Made by a program: the position numbers and the translations under genes. The notes below the pieces were generated by a model. The model had not been told where the DNA came from, searched no databases, and saw nothing but the letters and a program-made list of their open reading frames with translations. DNA of 56,404 nt from a virus, in the IMG/VR virus record IMGVR_UViG_3300012359_000004, positions 1 to 56,404 of that record; one strand, 5' to 3'. Positions 1-7,911 of the stretch are shown here, in pieces. Each line of letters begins with the position of its first letter. Positions within the stretch are counted from its first letter, which is position 1.

Positions 1-105
1 AGCATCTCGAATGGTCACAAGATGCCCTGTTGGGTTGTCGGGCTGTCCTTCGATGTGGACACGACGCTTGAAGTCTGATGTCATATTCATGATTGTTCCT
101 TTCAC
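1..105. repeat. Left copy of 105-bp terminal direct repeat
   Basis: Bases 1-105 are identical to 56300-56404. A perfect overlap of this kind at the two ends of a phage contig means the molecule is circular or circularly permuted, with about 56,299 unique bases. The repeat covers the start codon and N-terminal part of the minus-strand gene 56069-56389, so this copy is a redundant fragment and not a second gene. Confidence 0.95.
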
Positions 106-108
106 ACT

Positions 109-131
109 AGAACAAACTAGCTAATTGTTCT
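109..131. other. Small hairpin between RNase AS gene and next late gene
   Basis: AGAACAA (109-115) and TTGTTCT (125-131) form a 7-bp stem with a 9-base loop. On the circular map it lies between the stop of the exoribonuclease gene (184) and the next late gene starting at 56389. There is no U-tract, so it may be an mRNA processing or weak pausing site. About 80 bases here hold nothing else visible. Confidence 0.35.
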
Positions 132-183
132 GTAAGTCACGTGAAAAATATGCGTAAATCCATTTATAGCCTCTGCCTTAAGG

Positions 184-738
184 CTAACGGTAAATGCTCC
201 TCCACGCATCTCTTACCCACAATGCATCAGCTAAAGCGTTATGTTGATTGGCTGGTTGATCGGGAAGGTCAGAGGGAATAACATATTGCTCTTCAATGGA
301 CTGCTGCAAATCATTGGTGTACATCGGAAAACCTTCCGGCAAGTCCATCATGGTACCGAAAAGCTGACAAAAGACCACATGATCATAGGCTCCGTAGTCC
401 GCCCATAGTTCAGGCTTGCCATACTTTTTGATGTCCATGAAAGCGAGAATTTCAGAAGCAATCTGAGCACGAGAGCGCCAGGGACAAACAATCTTACCCA
501 GACTACCGGCCAGGCATTGACCACCCAAAAAGAAATGCCGCTCGTAGGAAAGATCAGGACAGGATACAAGATGCGGGAGCACGTTCTCTTTTACCCACGG
601 GTTAGCCTCTTCATCGTTAAACTCTGCCGATTGTAGGTACAGTTCTCTTCCGTCCTCACAGACAATTCCGATGCTGATAAGCTCAATGGGATATCCTGGG
701 CCTCTCTCAATGAGTTCTGTATCGTAAAAATAGCGAAT
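184..738 (-). CDS. RNase AS-like 3'-5' exoribonuclease (DEDDh), probable ATT start
   Basis: The 184-aa product resembles the RNase AS family (Mycobacterium Rv2179c type), which trims adenylate-rich RNA 3' ends. The N-terminus reads (I)RYFYDTELI, giving Asp6 and Glu8 of the catalytic Exo I motif. WADYGAYDH follows (Asp114, Asp119), and HNALAD near the C-terminus supplies His166 and Asp171, completing DEDDh. Known members start MRYFYDTEF, and here the matching codon is ATT at 738-736. It is preceded by AGGAG at 7 bases and lies one base after the stop of the upstream gene. The first conventional in-frame start (GTG at 582) would delete Exo I. It sits near the end of the head-proximal accessory part of the late operon. 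Function is well supported; the ATT start is inferred. Confidence 0.85.
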   Translation of the reverse strand: MRYFYDTELIERGPGYPIELISIGIVCEDGRELYLQSAEFNDEEANPWVKENVLPHLVSCPDLSYERHFFLGGQCLAGSLGKIVCPWRSRAQIASEILAFMDIKKYGKPELWADYGAYDHVVFCQLFGTMMDLPEGFPMYTNDLQQSIEEQYVIPSDLPDQPANQHNALADALWVRDAWRSIYR

Positions 739-739
739 A

Positions 740-940
740 TTAGTGCTCCTCTCGTTTCTCGTTCTGTTGTTCTTTCAAAATCACGCTCCGATTGCCGTGC
801 AGGTACATCACGCGCTTCTCAGGTGGCAACTCGTGATGCAAGATCGTGCGCAGCGACCAGTACCACAGCCGGTTGTGCTGCAATTCCACGCGCCAGTCAC
901 ACAGCCAACAGATAAACTGAGCAAGGCGGTATTTCAGCAT
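740..940 (-). CDS. Small basic hypothetical protein, 66 aa
   Basis: Starts MLKYRLAQFICWLCDW and is rich in Trp, Arg and Leu. The start ATG at 940 overlaps the stop of the upstream DUF3307-like gene by one base (TGATG), and the stop TAA at 742-740 is followed one base later by the RNase AS start, so the three genes are translationally coupled. A longer reading from 1006 would overlap the DUF3307 gene and has no ribosome site. No family recognised. Confidence 0.65.
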   Translation of the reverse strand: MLKYRLAQFICWLCDWRVELQHNRLWYWSLRTILHHELPPEKRVMYLHGNRSVILKEQQNEKREEH

Positions 941-1305
941 CACATCCCTCCGACAATGAAAGCAGCAATCGCTAATACTGTGATATGCACAACTTGATCT
1001 CCCCATAGAGCGACGTGTAATGCTATATCACCCTCTCGTGTCTGTCGATAGATGCGCCTCCACCATTGCAAAGGCACGCGAGTATCAACGAGCAAATGAA
1101 TAATGGCAATGATAGCAGCCATCCACAGAGGGAAAATGAGCAGTAAACCTATGAAATGGATACCGCTATGTACCCATGAAGCCGGATGTTTCAAAGACGC
1201 TTTATAGCGTGCCATCCAATCATTCTGCAAAAGCCAATCACAAAATAGATGGATAACAACGCCCCAAAGCAGGAGAGATGTTGCATGTAAATCGATAGTC
1301 AGCAT
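940..1305 (-). CDS. DUF3307-like membrane protein
   Basis: The 121-aa product has three to four hydrophobic helices and the pattern HLFCDWLLQNDWMA followed by a small-residue helix containing H-S/H-F, as in DUF3307 proteins of phages and bacteria. Role unknown; membrane location follows from the helices. The ATG at 1305 lies one base after the TAG of the upstream 52-aa gene and has GAGGA about 8 bases upstream. An upstream start at 1350 would overlap that gene and is rejected. Confidence 0.75.
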   Translation of the reverse strand: MLTIDLHATSLLLWGVVIHLFCDWLLQNDWMARYKASLKHPASWVHSGIHFIGLLLIFPLWMAAIIAIIHLLVDTRVPLQWWRRIYRQTREGDIALHVALWGDQVVHITVLAIAAFIVGGM

Positions 1306-1306
1306 C

Positions 1307-1465
1307 CTACTGTCCTCGTATCCCCTCGTTGTGCTTACCCAACTTCGCATTGTGCTTGATGCGTTTCAGGTTCTGCGTCTGCTTGGTAACGACGCTCTTG
1401 GGAGGCGTCGCGCCGGTGTTGTAATTGATCTGGCCTTTGGGCGTATGTTGGGGTTGATTGGCCAT
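1307..1465 (-). CDS. Small basic protein, 52 aa
   Basis: Reads MANQPQHTPKGQINY at the start and continues with many Lys, Gln and Asn (KQTQNLKRIKHNAK), so it is strongly basic and probably unstructured or nucleic-acid binding. AAGGAGC lies 8 bases before the ATG. It is packed between a 48-aa membrane protein and the DUF3307-like gene. Family not recognised. Confidence 0.6.
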   Translation of the reverse strand: MANQPQHTPKGQINYNTGATPPKSVVTKQTQNLKRIKHNAKLGKHNEGIRGQ

Positions 1466-1468
1466 CGG

Positions 1469-1615
1469 TTATTGCTCCTTTTGCCGTAGTGCTTTTATTG
1501 GTGTAGGCTCATCGCGTTGCTGTTTCCATTTCGCGGCCAATGCGCTGCATACTATCAATGTGCTAAGCAGCACGGTAAAGCAGATCAATACGGTGATAAT
1601 AATGTGTTCGATCAT
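1469..1615 (-). CDS. Single-pass membrane protein, 48 aa
   Basis: Begins MIEHIIITVLICFTVLLSTL, one transmembrane helix of about 22 residues followed by a basic tail (KWKQQRDEPTPIK). Stop TAA lies just before the next start. It belongs to the row of tiny late-operon genes between portal and RNase AS. No family recognised; the short-helix layout alone does not show a holin role. Confidence 0.6.
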   Translation of the reverse strand: MIEHIIITVLICFTVLLSTLIVCSALAAKWKQQRDEPTPIKALRQKEQ

Positions 1616-1616
1616 G

Positions 1617-1814
1617 CTACCTCGCTACTCTATCAAGCTGATCTACCAATCTGTGCGGATTGTGACGCCGTGTCCCCTCATCAGTAAGCGAGATAACACG
1701 CCCGCAATGCGTACAAACCCGTAACTCAGTGGTATCCTCAAATGCAAGGATTTGCGTCATGTTGATATGGTTACAGGTTGCAAAGCGGTAAAGCCGCCTT
1801 AATGCTTGTATCAT
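1617..1814 (-). CDS. Small protein with one CxxC pair, 65 aa
   Basis: Starts MIQALRRLYRFATCNHINM and contains LRVCTHCGR, one CxxC knuckle that with the earlier Cys/His (TCNH) could bind zinc. The ATG overlaps the previous stop (ATGA). A GTG at 1856 would lengthen it but lies inside the upstream gene. Function unknown. Confidence 0.6.
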   Translation of the reverse strand: MIQALRRLYRFATCNHINMTQILAFEDTTELRVCTHCGRVISLTDEGTRRHNPHRLVDQLDRVAR

Positions 1815-1984
1815 GGTGCTATGCCCTCCTCTGGTTTTGGGTATTCTTCGTCCCACTTATCGCTTAGATCAATAGCAAGGACATCGGCAATTCTCCACAG
1901 ATACCACTGCTTATGGTGAGCCGCATCATTGTAAAGCGCCTCTGCTAGCAGGTGTTTAACCTCTGCTATCTGTTCAGGTGTCAT
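1811..1984 (-). CDS. Small acidic protein, 57 aa
   Basis: Starts MTPEQIAEVKHLLAEAL, mostly helical with Trp/His in the middle (HHKQWYLWRIADVL) and an acidic tail. GAGGAG lies about 8 bases upstream of the ATG. The end overlaps the next gene by ATGA and the start overlaps the end of the upstream gene by four bases. Not recognised. Confidence 0.6.
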   Translation of the reverse strand: MTPEQIAEVKHLLAEALYNDAAHHKQWYLWRIADVLAIDLSDKWDEEYPKPEEGIAP

Positions 1985-2208
1985 GTGGCTTTCTCCTCAA
2001 TCTTCCAGCAATCTGGACTCTCTTCCGCGGTGATCTGATATGTCACGAGCCGCTGTTCAGGGTAAATCTGGTACACGCTCACCTCATAATGCTGAGCATC
2101 AATGATCTGTGTTGAAGCCAACCGAAACGGGATGTTTTGCCACTGCAAGTACAGACAGATTGCGCTCACAGCCTCGCCCATGTTCATTGGAGCTTCAACG
2201 GTTTGCAT
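1981..2208 (-). CDS. Hypothetical protein, 75 aa
   Basis: Starts MQTVEAPMNMGEAVSAICLY; a compact alpha/beta-like small protein with no Cys motif. The ATG lies two bases after the TAG of the upstream 251-aa gene and has AGGAAAGG about 8 bases before it, so the longer TTG reading at 2232 is rejected. Family not recognised. Confidence 0.6.
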   Translation of the reverse strand: MQTVEAPMNMGEAVSAICLYLQWQNIPFRLASTQIIDAQHYEVSVYQIYPEQRLVTYQITAEESPDCWKIEEKAT

Positions 2209-2210
2209 GG

Positions 2211-2966
2211 CTATGCCTTTCCTGGTAGCCAATTCTTACCGCCATAGCGTTCGCGCCTCTTGTTGACTTGCTTGACTAGCCCATCTAATGCCTCTTGTAT
2301 CGTTGGCGCAGAACTGCCTGTAGCCATAATGGCATCGTCATCACAATCCCAACTATTTTCACCCTTGCCAGGAATAGGAACGCCGCCAGGAATGTCAATA
2401 TCAAATCCCTTGCGCACAAGCGGCCAGGGCCAGCGCGGGCGTTTCCATGTCTGAACCATCGGCTTGATCTCAACGGGATAGGACGCCTCTGGCATCGTTA
2501 ATGTAGCCTGCTGCACTTCCCCGTACTCACAGGTGTACTTTTGCTTGCCTAGGAAGAAATCATCGATGTGGAATGTACCATGCCGCCACTTGGGCGTAGT
2601 AGACTTCCATACATGCTCGTCATGCCATACACGCCACCATAGCGCCCAGTGGTGAATAGCAAGGCTTGTTTCTTTACCGTGGCTATCACGAGCCGCTTTC
2701 CACTTTTGCAGCCAGGGCCAACGTTCAAAGGAAAGATACAGCCCAAATAACCGACATGCAACGCTTATGCGTAACTGATCTTCGCACCCACCAACGGTTA
2801 GATCAATATGAAAACTGCGAGTTGGAATGTTCCACTCAACGCCAAATACACCTTGAGGACGATGATGAAGCCATGCACGGCCATGCAACCATTGCTTAGT
2901 CGAGTCCTCTTTCTTCAAGTTCTGCCAATGCCAGAAGAAACCATGTTGTTTTTCTGCTATACGCAT
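2211..2966 (-). CDS. Trp-rich late protein, 251 aa, unknown function
   Basis: The protein is unusually rich in tryptophan and histidine (HWALWWRVWHDEHVW, KRPRWPWPLV) and ends in a basic helix (LVKQVNKRRERYGGKNW). It has no signal peptide or membrane helix. It lies immediately downstream of the portal gene in the late operon, with a 13-base gap, so a virion or packaging-related role is possible. I recognise no family. Confidence 0.7.
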   Translation of the reverse strand: MRIAEKQHGFFWHWQNLKKEDSTKQWLHGRAWLHHRPQGVFGVEWNIPTRSFHIDLTVGGCEDQLRISVACRLFGLYLSFERWPWLQKWKAARDSHGKETSLAIHHWALWWRVWHDEHVWKSTTPKWRHGTFHIDDFFLGKQKYTCEYGEVQQATLTMPEASYPVEIKPMVQTWKRPRWPWPLVRKGFDIDIPGGVPIPGKGENSWDCDDDAIMATGSSAPTIQEALDGLVKQVNKRRERYGGKNWLPGKA

Positions 2967-2979
2967 GTTCTATCTCTTT

Positions 2980-4644
2980 CTACTTTGTTGCTACAGGCTC
3001 ATTCACCTGATTGTCTGGTTGATCTAGTGGTGGTTGCTGCTTCGCCTGGACAATCTGCAATGCCTTATCCTGTTGTGCCTGCTGAACTTGATTGGCCTTC
3101 TCTTGCAACGCTTGCAATTCGCCTATCTCTTCATCTGTCCAGCCCTCGTCCTTGAGCACCAATTCCAGCGGAACGCCCGCATCAACCGCCATTTTGACCC
3201 CTGTCCACATCGCCTGCTTTTCCAACGCTATTTCATATTTTGTTGGCCTGAGCAACGGACGCGGCATAATCGCCATGTCCAAATCGCCTTTGGTGTACGA
3301 GTCCAGGTTGAACGGCCTGAACTTTTGCTGTTGCCTATTGAGTGTGCCCCACGCGCCACCATTAGCACGAAAACCAGCGATGGCTGTAGCCATTTGGAAA
3401 AGTTTGATATTTCCCTGGTCATATGCGGCGGCAGCTTCACTAAAGCGAGAGTTCACATCTCCTACCAAACGCTCAGCCGCCGGTCCGGTGACCTGGGACA
3501 TGCCCCGAAGCTCCTTGTAGAACACCAATTCAGGGTGACTCTCTTCAATCTCTTTCTGAACGCGCCCAATTTCCAGGTCAGCTTCTGCCAAACTGAGATT
3601 GCCAACGAGGCTTTCCACGTGTGCATCAGCAGGTCCTCCGAGCATCAGCAAGCTTTCCTCATCGCCTGTTGGATAGGTAAAATCGGTCGTTGCGCCACGT
3701 TTGGGCTTATCAAATAAATTGGCAACTCTGCCAGAGCTCGCAATCAGCATTGGCGCGCCAATAATCTTATGGATTTGGTCATTGACGTGGCTTGCAAGAT
3801 TGTTCAACTCGTCTATTTTCCCGATACTGCCTGCAATGCAGGGGCTACCATGGGTACCGCCAATGTCAGTATGCTTTATCCACACAGCAGGCACGAAGCC
3901 ATACGGGTTCTCAACGACCGAGTTCCCATCGTAGCCGAACGGTGCCCCATCTTTGAAGTACCTGAACTGACGATCATCTACCTCTTTGCGATAGATATAC
4001 GAGGTCAGTTCGTCCCTGGCCTGATACTCGAGCGCATACGCCTTCACATTGCCAGCCGGATCAAGCTTGATCTCATTCACAAAGCCTGGCCATTGCACTT
4101 CAGCGCTGACCGTACCATCCTCCACGTCGTCTACCACTTCGATCAAGACAGAGCCAAGTGCTGCACCGTAGCGCACCTGTACCGACTTACGGGCTTGCCA
4201 GTTGCTCCACTGCCAGAATTGCGCTACAGCATCCTTAAGAGCAAGCGGTGTGTCCTGGGAGAATGGCACTGCTAATTGCACACCATCGGGCAACATGGCA
4301 CCGTCTTCAGAGAGCACGCCTGGGTAAATCTGGCCTGCGTAGAAGTCCACGAGGCGACGGGTGGGATTGTAGATCAAGCGAATATTGCGATAGAGGTTGT
4401 AGTTTTGCTTGTAGAGCTGCCACCCATTGGCAGAGACCTGCCACGTCGTGTTGAGATTGCCATTGAAGATGCTGGCCACCTTCTCGAACATGGCCCCGTT
4501 GTAGTACGCCCACAGGAGGTTGTACATCGAATATTGGTTGAGGTACAAGCCTTCCTGGTGAGCTTGTGAAGGGTCTTCAAAAACCCGTCGGGCGGCGGTA
4601 TAAGCTGCAATAGAAGCGTTAATCATCGTTCCAAGAATTCCCAT
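2980..4644 (-). CDS. Phage portal protein
   Basis: The 554-aa product has the length and placement of a portal: directly after the large terminase block and ahead of the capsid genes on the circular map. N-terminal NLYRNIRLIYNPTRRLVDFYAG, mid-protein GGTHGSPCIAG...DELNNLASHVNDQIHKIIG, and a Gln-rich coiled tail (about residues 500-545) match portal proteins of the SPP1 gp6-like group in style. The portal ring is the DNA entry and exit pore and joins TerL and the connectors. Start ATG at 4644 has AGGATAGTGG upstream. Family subtype uncertain. Confidence 0.9.
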   Translation of the reverse strand: MGILGTMINASIAAYTAARRVFEDPSQAHQEGLYLNQYSMYNLLWAYYNGAMFEKVASIFNGNLNTTWQVSANGWQLYKQNYNLYRNIRLIYNPTRRLVDFYAGQIYPGVLSEDGAMLPDGVQLAVPFSQDTPLALKDAVAQFWQWSNWQARKSVQVRYGAALGSVLIEVVDDVEDGTVSAEVQWPGFVNEIKLDPAGNVKAYALEYQARDELTSYIYRKEVDDRQFRYFKDGAPFGYDGNSVVENPYGFVPAVWIKHTDIGGTHGSPCIAGSIGKIDELNNLASHVNDQIHKIIGAPMLIASSGRVANLFDKPKRGATTDFTYPTGDEESLLMLGGPADAHVESLVGNLSLAEADLEIGRVQKEIEESHPELVFYKELRGMSQVTGPAAERLVGDVNSRFSEAAAAYDQGNIKLFQMATAIAGFRANGGAWGTLNRQQQKFRPFNLDSYTKGDLDMAIMPRPLLRPTKYEIALEKQAMWTGVKMAVDAGVPLELVLKDEGWTDEEIGELQALQEKANQVQQAQQDKALQIVQAKQQPPLDQPDNQVNEPVATK

Positions 4645-4663
4645 TCCACTATCCTACTTCACC

Positions 4664-5023
4664 TTAATAAGTCACCTCGTAGATATTGCCAACAATTTCA
4701 CATTTGGTATCCTTGATGAGATATAAGCCTGCCCGATAGTAGACAGGTTGCGGGCCTCCATGCCATGCTAATTCAAATTCGGCTGTCGTCTCGTCCCACT
4801 GAACTTTCCACAAAATACCCTCATAGCTTTTCAGCACATCCCCCTCGTATACATCCTTGCCTGCTTTGTCTTTGATGCCAGTGAACTGCATGATCTCATA
4901 ATCACCCTCTAAGTCTTCAGGAATAGAGCGTATGGCATTCTCTTCAAACCAATACAGGTCTACATATCGCATTGCATTTCCAAATGGCGATCTTTCCCAC
5001 GCTCTGAATTTAATCTCTCTCAT
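4664..5023 (-). CDS. YopX-like domain protein
   Basis: The 119-aa protein begins MREIKFRAW and has QFTGIKDKAGKDVYEGDVL followed by a beta-rich C-terminus ending IVGNIYEV, the hallmark pattern of the YopX family first seen in Bacillus phage SPbeta. The molecular role of YopX proteins is not established. GAGGGG is about 6 bases upstream of the ATG; the TTG at 5038 is rejected because it overlaps the upstream stop without a ribosome site. Confidence 0.85.
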   Translation of the reverse strand: MREIKFRAWERSPFGNAMRYVDLYWFEENAIRSIPEDLEGDYEIMQFTGIKDKAGKDVYEGDVLKSYEGILWKVQWDETTAEFELAWHGGPQPVYYRAGLYLIKDTKCEIVGNIYEVTY

Positions 5024-5034
5024 CGCTAATCCCC

Positions 5035-5262
5035 TCAACGCATCATATTGCGTCGTTCATAGATGCGATACGCGCCAGGAAGCGCATCCCTGACCAGTTC
5101 AGCAGCGCGCGCCATCATTTCTGCTGATACGTATGGACGTTCTATCGGTAATTGATCTGTTTCCAAGGCTAGGGCATACTCATATCCTCTTTGGCTAATT
5201 TGGTTACGACTAAAGCCCGCGCTTATCAAATTAGCCATGAACTCTTCAACTTGTTCTTTCAT
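5035..5262 (-). CDS. Small helical protein, 75 aa
   Basis: Starts MKEQVEEFMANLISAGFSRNQ and is predicted helical, ending in a basic segment RIYERRNMMR. It lies between TerL and the YopX-like gene on the same transcript. No family recognised. Confidence 0.65.
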   Translation of the reverse strand: MKEQVEEFMANLISAGFSRNQISQRGYEYALALETDQLPIERPYVSAEMMARAAELVRDALPGAYRIYERRNMMR

Positions 5263-5273
5263 GACAATCCCTT

Positions 5274-6830
5274 CTAATATCCCACATAACTACGCAGCGC
5301 CTGCGCGGTTTCTTCGTCCATTGGCTCTACATCCTTCGCTTCCTTCACAATCGTGGCAATCATGCTCTGATTATCCACCTGATCGTCATGCGCGTCTTTC
5401 GGGAAGGTATAAAGCTCTTTGCGCCACGCCTCTAACCACGAGGCATTCTTGAGAAAATACACATTTCCCAGTTTCATCCAAATAGCGGCACTGCCAGCAC
5501 GAACCATTTTGTCGCCCTTTGGGTGGAATTCCTCGCAGGGCACACCCTTTTCCAGCATGAATTGCCCAAACGCGCCTTGGTACGCCACGTCTTCAAACCA
5601 GAACGATTGAAACCGATCATCCAGGTAGGCCAGATAGACCTTGTACCCTTCCTCGATCTGCTTTGGAATGCGGAGATGCGCACGAAAGACGTACAATAGC
5701 AATATCTCTTTGGCAGGTGTCACAGCCCACACACAAAATACCGTAAAATCGTTGTGCTCTTTGGCTTTGGCGGCTACATCGGAGGTCATGATGATCTTAC
5801 AGCCAGACAGAACCACCGGCTTAATGCCGTCCGGTGTTTCGAGGAGATACAGGTTCGCTTGATGGTCAACGGTGAACAATCGTTCATATTGCGCCTCGAA
5901 GACAAAGCCGCCGGGTGGGACTGCTGCTTGCTGGAATTGACACGAGTAGGGAAGCGTGGTCATATCGTGCTTCAGTTGATCGAGGTTTTCTTGTGTGAAT
6001 TTCTCAGGCCAGAGCAATTCGCCTTCCATCTTGCGCCAGTCTTGCCCTTCCCAAACATCCTTTTTATAGACACTTGTGGAACACTTGCGCTCAGGCATGT
6101 ATTCAGCAGGCAGGTTCAGATGTTCCCAGCCACCTTGCTCTAAGATGTGGCCTGAAATGTCTTGTTGATGGATGCGTTGCCCAACGACAACCATTGCGCC
6201 TTTTTCACGGTCGTTTAGTCTCGATTGCCACGTTTCCCGAAACCACGTAAGCGCGTTTTCTCGTGAGACGGCTTTTCGTTCCAAGCTTCCATCATGAGCT
6301 GGGTGAGGGTCATCGATAAGGAGGCGGTTTCCGCCTTTTCCCGTCCCGCTTCGAGCTCCAACAGCAGTACAAAGATGATAGCCGCCTTTGTCGTTATCGA
6401 AGTTCGCTTTTTCATTTTGGTCCCTCGTCAACTTGAAGAGATGCCCATAGCGGGCCTGAAACCAATAATGCTCAATAACATTCCTGCACCTTCGGTTATC
6501 GCGTTCTGCCAGATCACTCACATACGAGGCACACAACCACTGCTCACCAGGGTCATTAATCCAGCTCCACACGCGCCACAACACGGATACAATGCTACTC
6601 TTTGCATGTCTTGGCGGCATATTGATAAGCAATCGCAGGATTTCACCACGTGAGACGGCTTCAAGGTGCTCACAAATCGCGTCAATGTGCTTACCGTCTA
6701 CGAAGGGTACAGGGTCAATCAACGGCCATGCAGCAACAACGAACGGCTTGAGATGACGGCGCATACGTTCCGCTTCAAGCAATTCATCATAGCTTAACTC
6801 TTGTGGCTGTGATTTCACCAATGTGAGCAT
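5274..6830 (-). CDS. terL: Terminase large subunit
   Basis: The 518-aa packaging motor has an N-terminal ATPase with Walker A-like NMPPRHAKSS (about residues 70-79), Walker B LLIDDPH (170-176), and a C-terminal RNase H-like nuclease with MTSDVAAKAKEHNDF (catalytic Asp351) and DAHDDQVD near the end. Ala stands where PPRxGKS has Gly. The start overlaps the TerS stop (TAATG). With TerS and portal it forms the packaging module at the head of the late operon. Whether packaging is headful or site-specific cannot be judged from the sequence alone. Confidence 0.95.
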   Translation of the reverse strand: MLTLVKSQPQELSYDELLEAERMRRHLKPFVVAAWPLIDPVPFVDGKHIDAICEHLEAVSRGEILRLLINMPPRHAKSSIVSVLWRVWSWINDPGEQWLCASYVSDLAERDNRRCRNVIEHYWFQARYGHLFKLTRDQNEKANFDNDKGGYHLCTAVGARSGTGKGGNRLLIDDPHPAHDGSLERKAVSRENALTWFRETWQSRLNDREKGAMVVVGQRIHQQDISGHILEQGGWEHLNLPAEYMPERKCSTSVYKKDVWEGQDWRKMEGELLWPEKFTQENLDQLKHDMTTLPYSCQFQQAAVPPGGFVFEAQYERLFTVDHQANLYLLETPDGIKPVVLSGCKIIMTSDVAAKAKEHNDFTVFCVWAVTPAKEILLLYVFRAHLRIPKQIEEGYKVYLAYLDDRFQSFWFEDVAYQGAFGQFMLEKGVPCEEFHPKGDKMVRAGSAAIWMKLGNVYFLKNASWLEAWRKELYTFPKDAHDDQVDNQSMIATIVKEAKDVEPMDEETAQALRSYVGY

Positions 6831-7300
6831 TAGCCAGCCCTCCTGATCGGTTTCACCTTCGATGCCTCGGCTTCCTTGCGTCCATTGGCGGCTTTAATAA
6901 TAGGCTCAATGATAGCTAATTCTTCATCAGTGCAATAGCGCAACACATCGCGCAAATCATACGGGCTGTTTTCTTGCTCAGTGGGGATAATCAATTTGAG
7001 CTTGATGTACTGACTCAGAGCATCGGCAAAAAGTTTATGTTGGTTGAGTCCAATAAGACCATCTCCATCAAGAAAAGTTGCCAGATGGTTGAGAGCCTTT
7101 TGAACAATCTCTAATTCTGGCAATTCAGAAGAGTTATCACTGATAACCTGATTTTGGGGGATGATAACAGGAACGATAACCCATCGTTCCTTCGAGGCTT
7201 TTTTAGAAATTGCCGCCTGGGAGATGTTGTACTTTGTGGCAAGCGACCGCTGGGAAATACCTGACTCATATTCTTGTCGAATTGCACTCCAATCAGGCAT
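6830..7300 (-). CDS. terS: Terminase small subunit (HTH)
   Basis: The 156-aa protein has an N-terminal helix-turn-helix (DWSAIRQEYESGISQRSLATKYNISQ, about residues 3-28) of the kind used by small terminases to bind the pac/cos site. A helical middle part and a basic C-terminus follow. Its stop overlaps the TerL start, the usual TerS-TerL coupling. The call rests on HTH plus position. Confidence 0.8.
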   Translation of the reverse strand: MPDWSAIRQEYESGISQRSLATKYNISQAAISKKASKERWVIVPVIIPQNQVISDNSSELPELEIVQKALNHLATFLDGDGLIGLNQHKLFADALSQYIKLKLIIPTEQENSPYDLRDVLRYCTDEELAIIEPIIKAANGRKEAEASKVKPIRRAG

Positions 7301-7302
7301 CT

Positions 7303-7566
7303 TTACTTCTCCTCAACGACAAGGCACCAGGCGTCAGACCTGCCAGCCATGATACTTGAGCAAAAGCGGTGCTTGCCATTGCGTATACCGAACATGGAAG
7401 GCCCGGAAGGTCTCACCACGAGCGGATCAACGTCCAGCTCAGGATGATCGAGTAAGAGTTGCAGGTAGAGCGCGAACCTTTCAGGGTAGCAAGCTTCAGT
7501 CTCCGTAACATGTAACTGGCTCAAGGGAATACGACGGATGGAAAGTTTTGCACCTGACGGAATCAT
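7303..7566 (-). CDS. ParB/sulfiredoxin-fold small protein
   Basis: The 87-aa product has DPLVVRPSGPSMFGIRNGKHRF followed by MAGRSDAWCLVV. This matches the core of ParB N-terminal-like domains, in which G-x-R-N-G-x-H-R contacts nucleotide. It lacks the DNA-binding half of true ParB. Such stand-alone domains in phages lie near terminase and may act as nucleases or adaptors. The ATG overlaps the upstream stop (ATGA). Domain call moderate; function unknown. Confidence 0.65.
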   Translation of the reverse strand: MIPSGAKLSIRRIPLSQLHVTETEACYPERFALYLQLLLDHPELDVDPLVVRPSGPSMFGIRNGKHRFCSSIMAGRSDAWCLVVEEK

Positions 7567-7766
7567 TCGCTACCTCGACACATACATTGTTCAACCGGCT
7601 TGAATGCGATCTTGAGCATTTCTGGATTGACAGGCTTGCGCACTGCTGCTGGGTCGCCATAGAAGGGATAGGACAGCGTGACCAGGAAGTCGCCCACGAC
7701 CTTTTTGCAATGCGGGCACACTGCGAGAGCAGGCCCAGATGTTACGCCAGCATGAATAATTTTCAC
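7563..7766 (-). CDS. Small zinc-binding-like protein, 67 aa, GTG start
   Basis: Contains VCPHCKK near residue 17 and CMCRG at the C-terminus, so two Cys pairs could hold one zinc. It starts at GTG with AGGGAG 8 bases upstream. The gene lies between a 46-aa membrane protein and the ParB-like gene. Unknown function. Confidence 0.6.
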   Translation of the reverse strand: MKIIHAGVTSGPALAVCPHCKKVVGDFLVTLSYPFYGDPAAVRKPVNPEMLKIAFKPVEQCMCRGSE

Positions 7767-7770
7767 TGTC

Positions 7771-7911
7771 TTATCTCCCTAGCATCACATGCACGATCAT
7801 GAACACGAGCAGCACGCGCCACGCCTCCACAGTGACGATGAAGGCCACGAGGAAGGCAGGGAACAGGCACAGGAATGACCATCGGTAGTGCAGCGCCTCT
7901 TTGTGTGTCAT
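7771..7911 (-). CDS. Small two-helix membrane protein, 46 aa; first gene of late strand
   Basis: Starts MTHKEALHYRWSFLCLFPAF with hydrophobic stretches (FLVAFIVTVEAWRVLLVFMIVHVML). This is the most upstream minus-strand gene before a 200-base divergent control region, so it probably heads the late transcript. A longer reading from 7986 runs through the palindromic control region and is rejected. Function unknown. Confidence 0.55.
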   Translation of the reverse strand: MTHKEALHYRWSFLCLFPAFLVAFIVTVEAWRVLLVFMIVHVMLGR

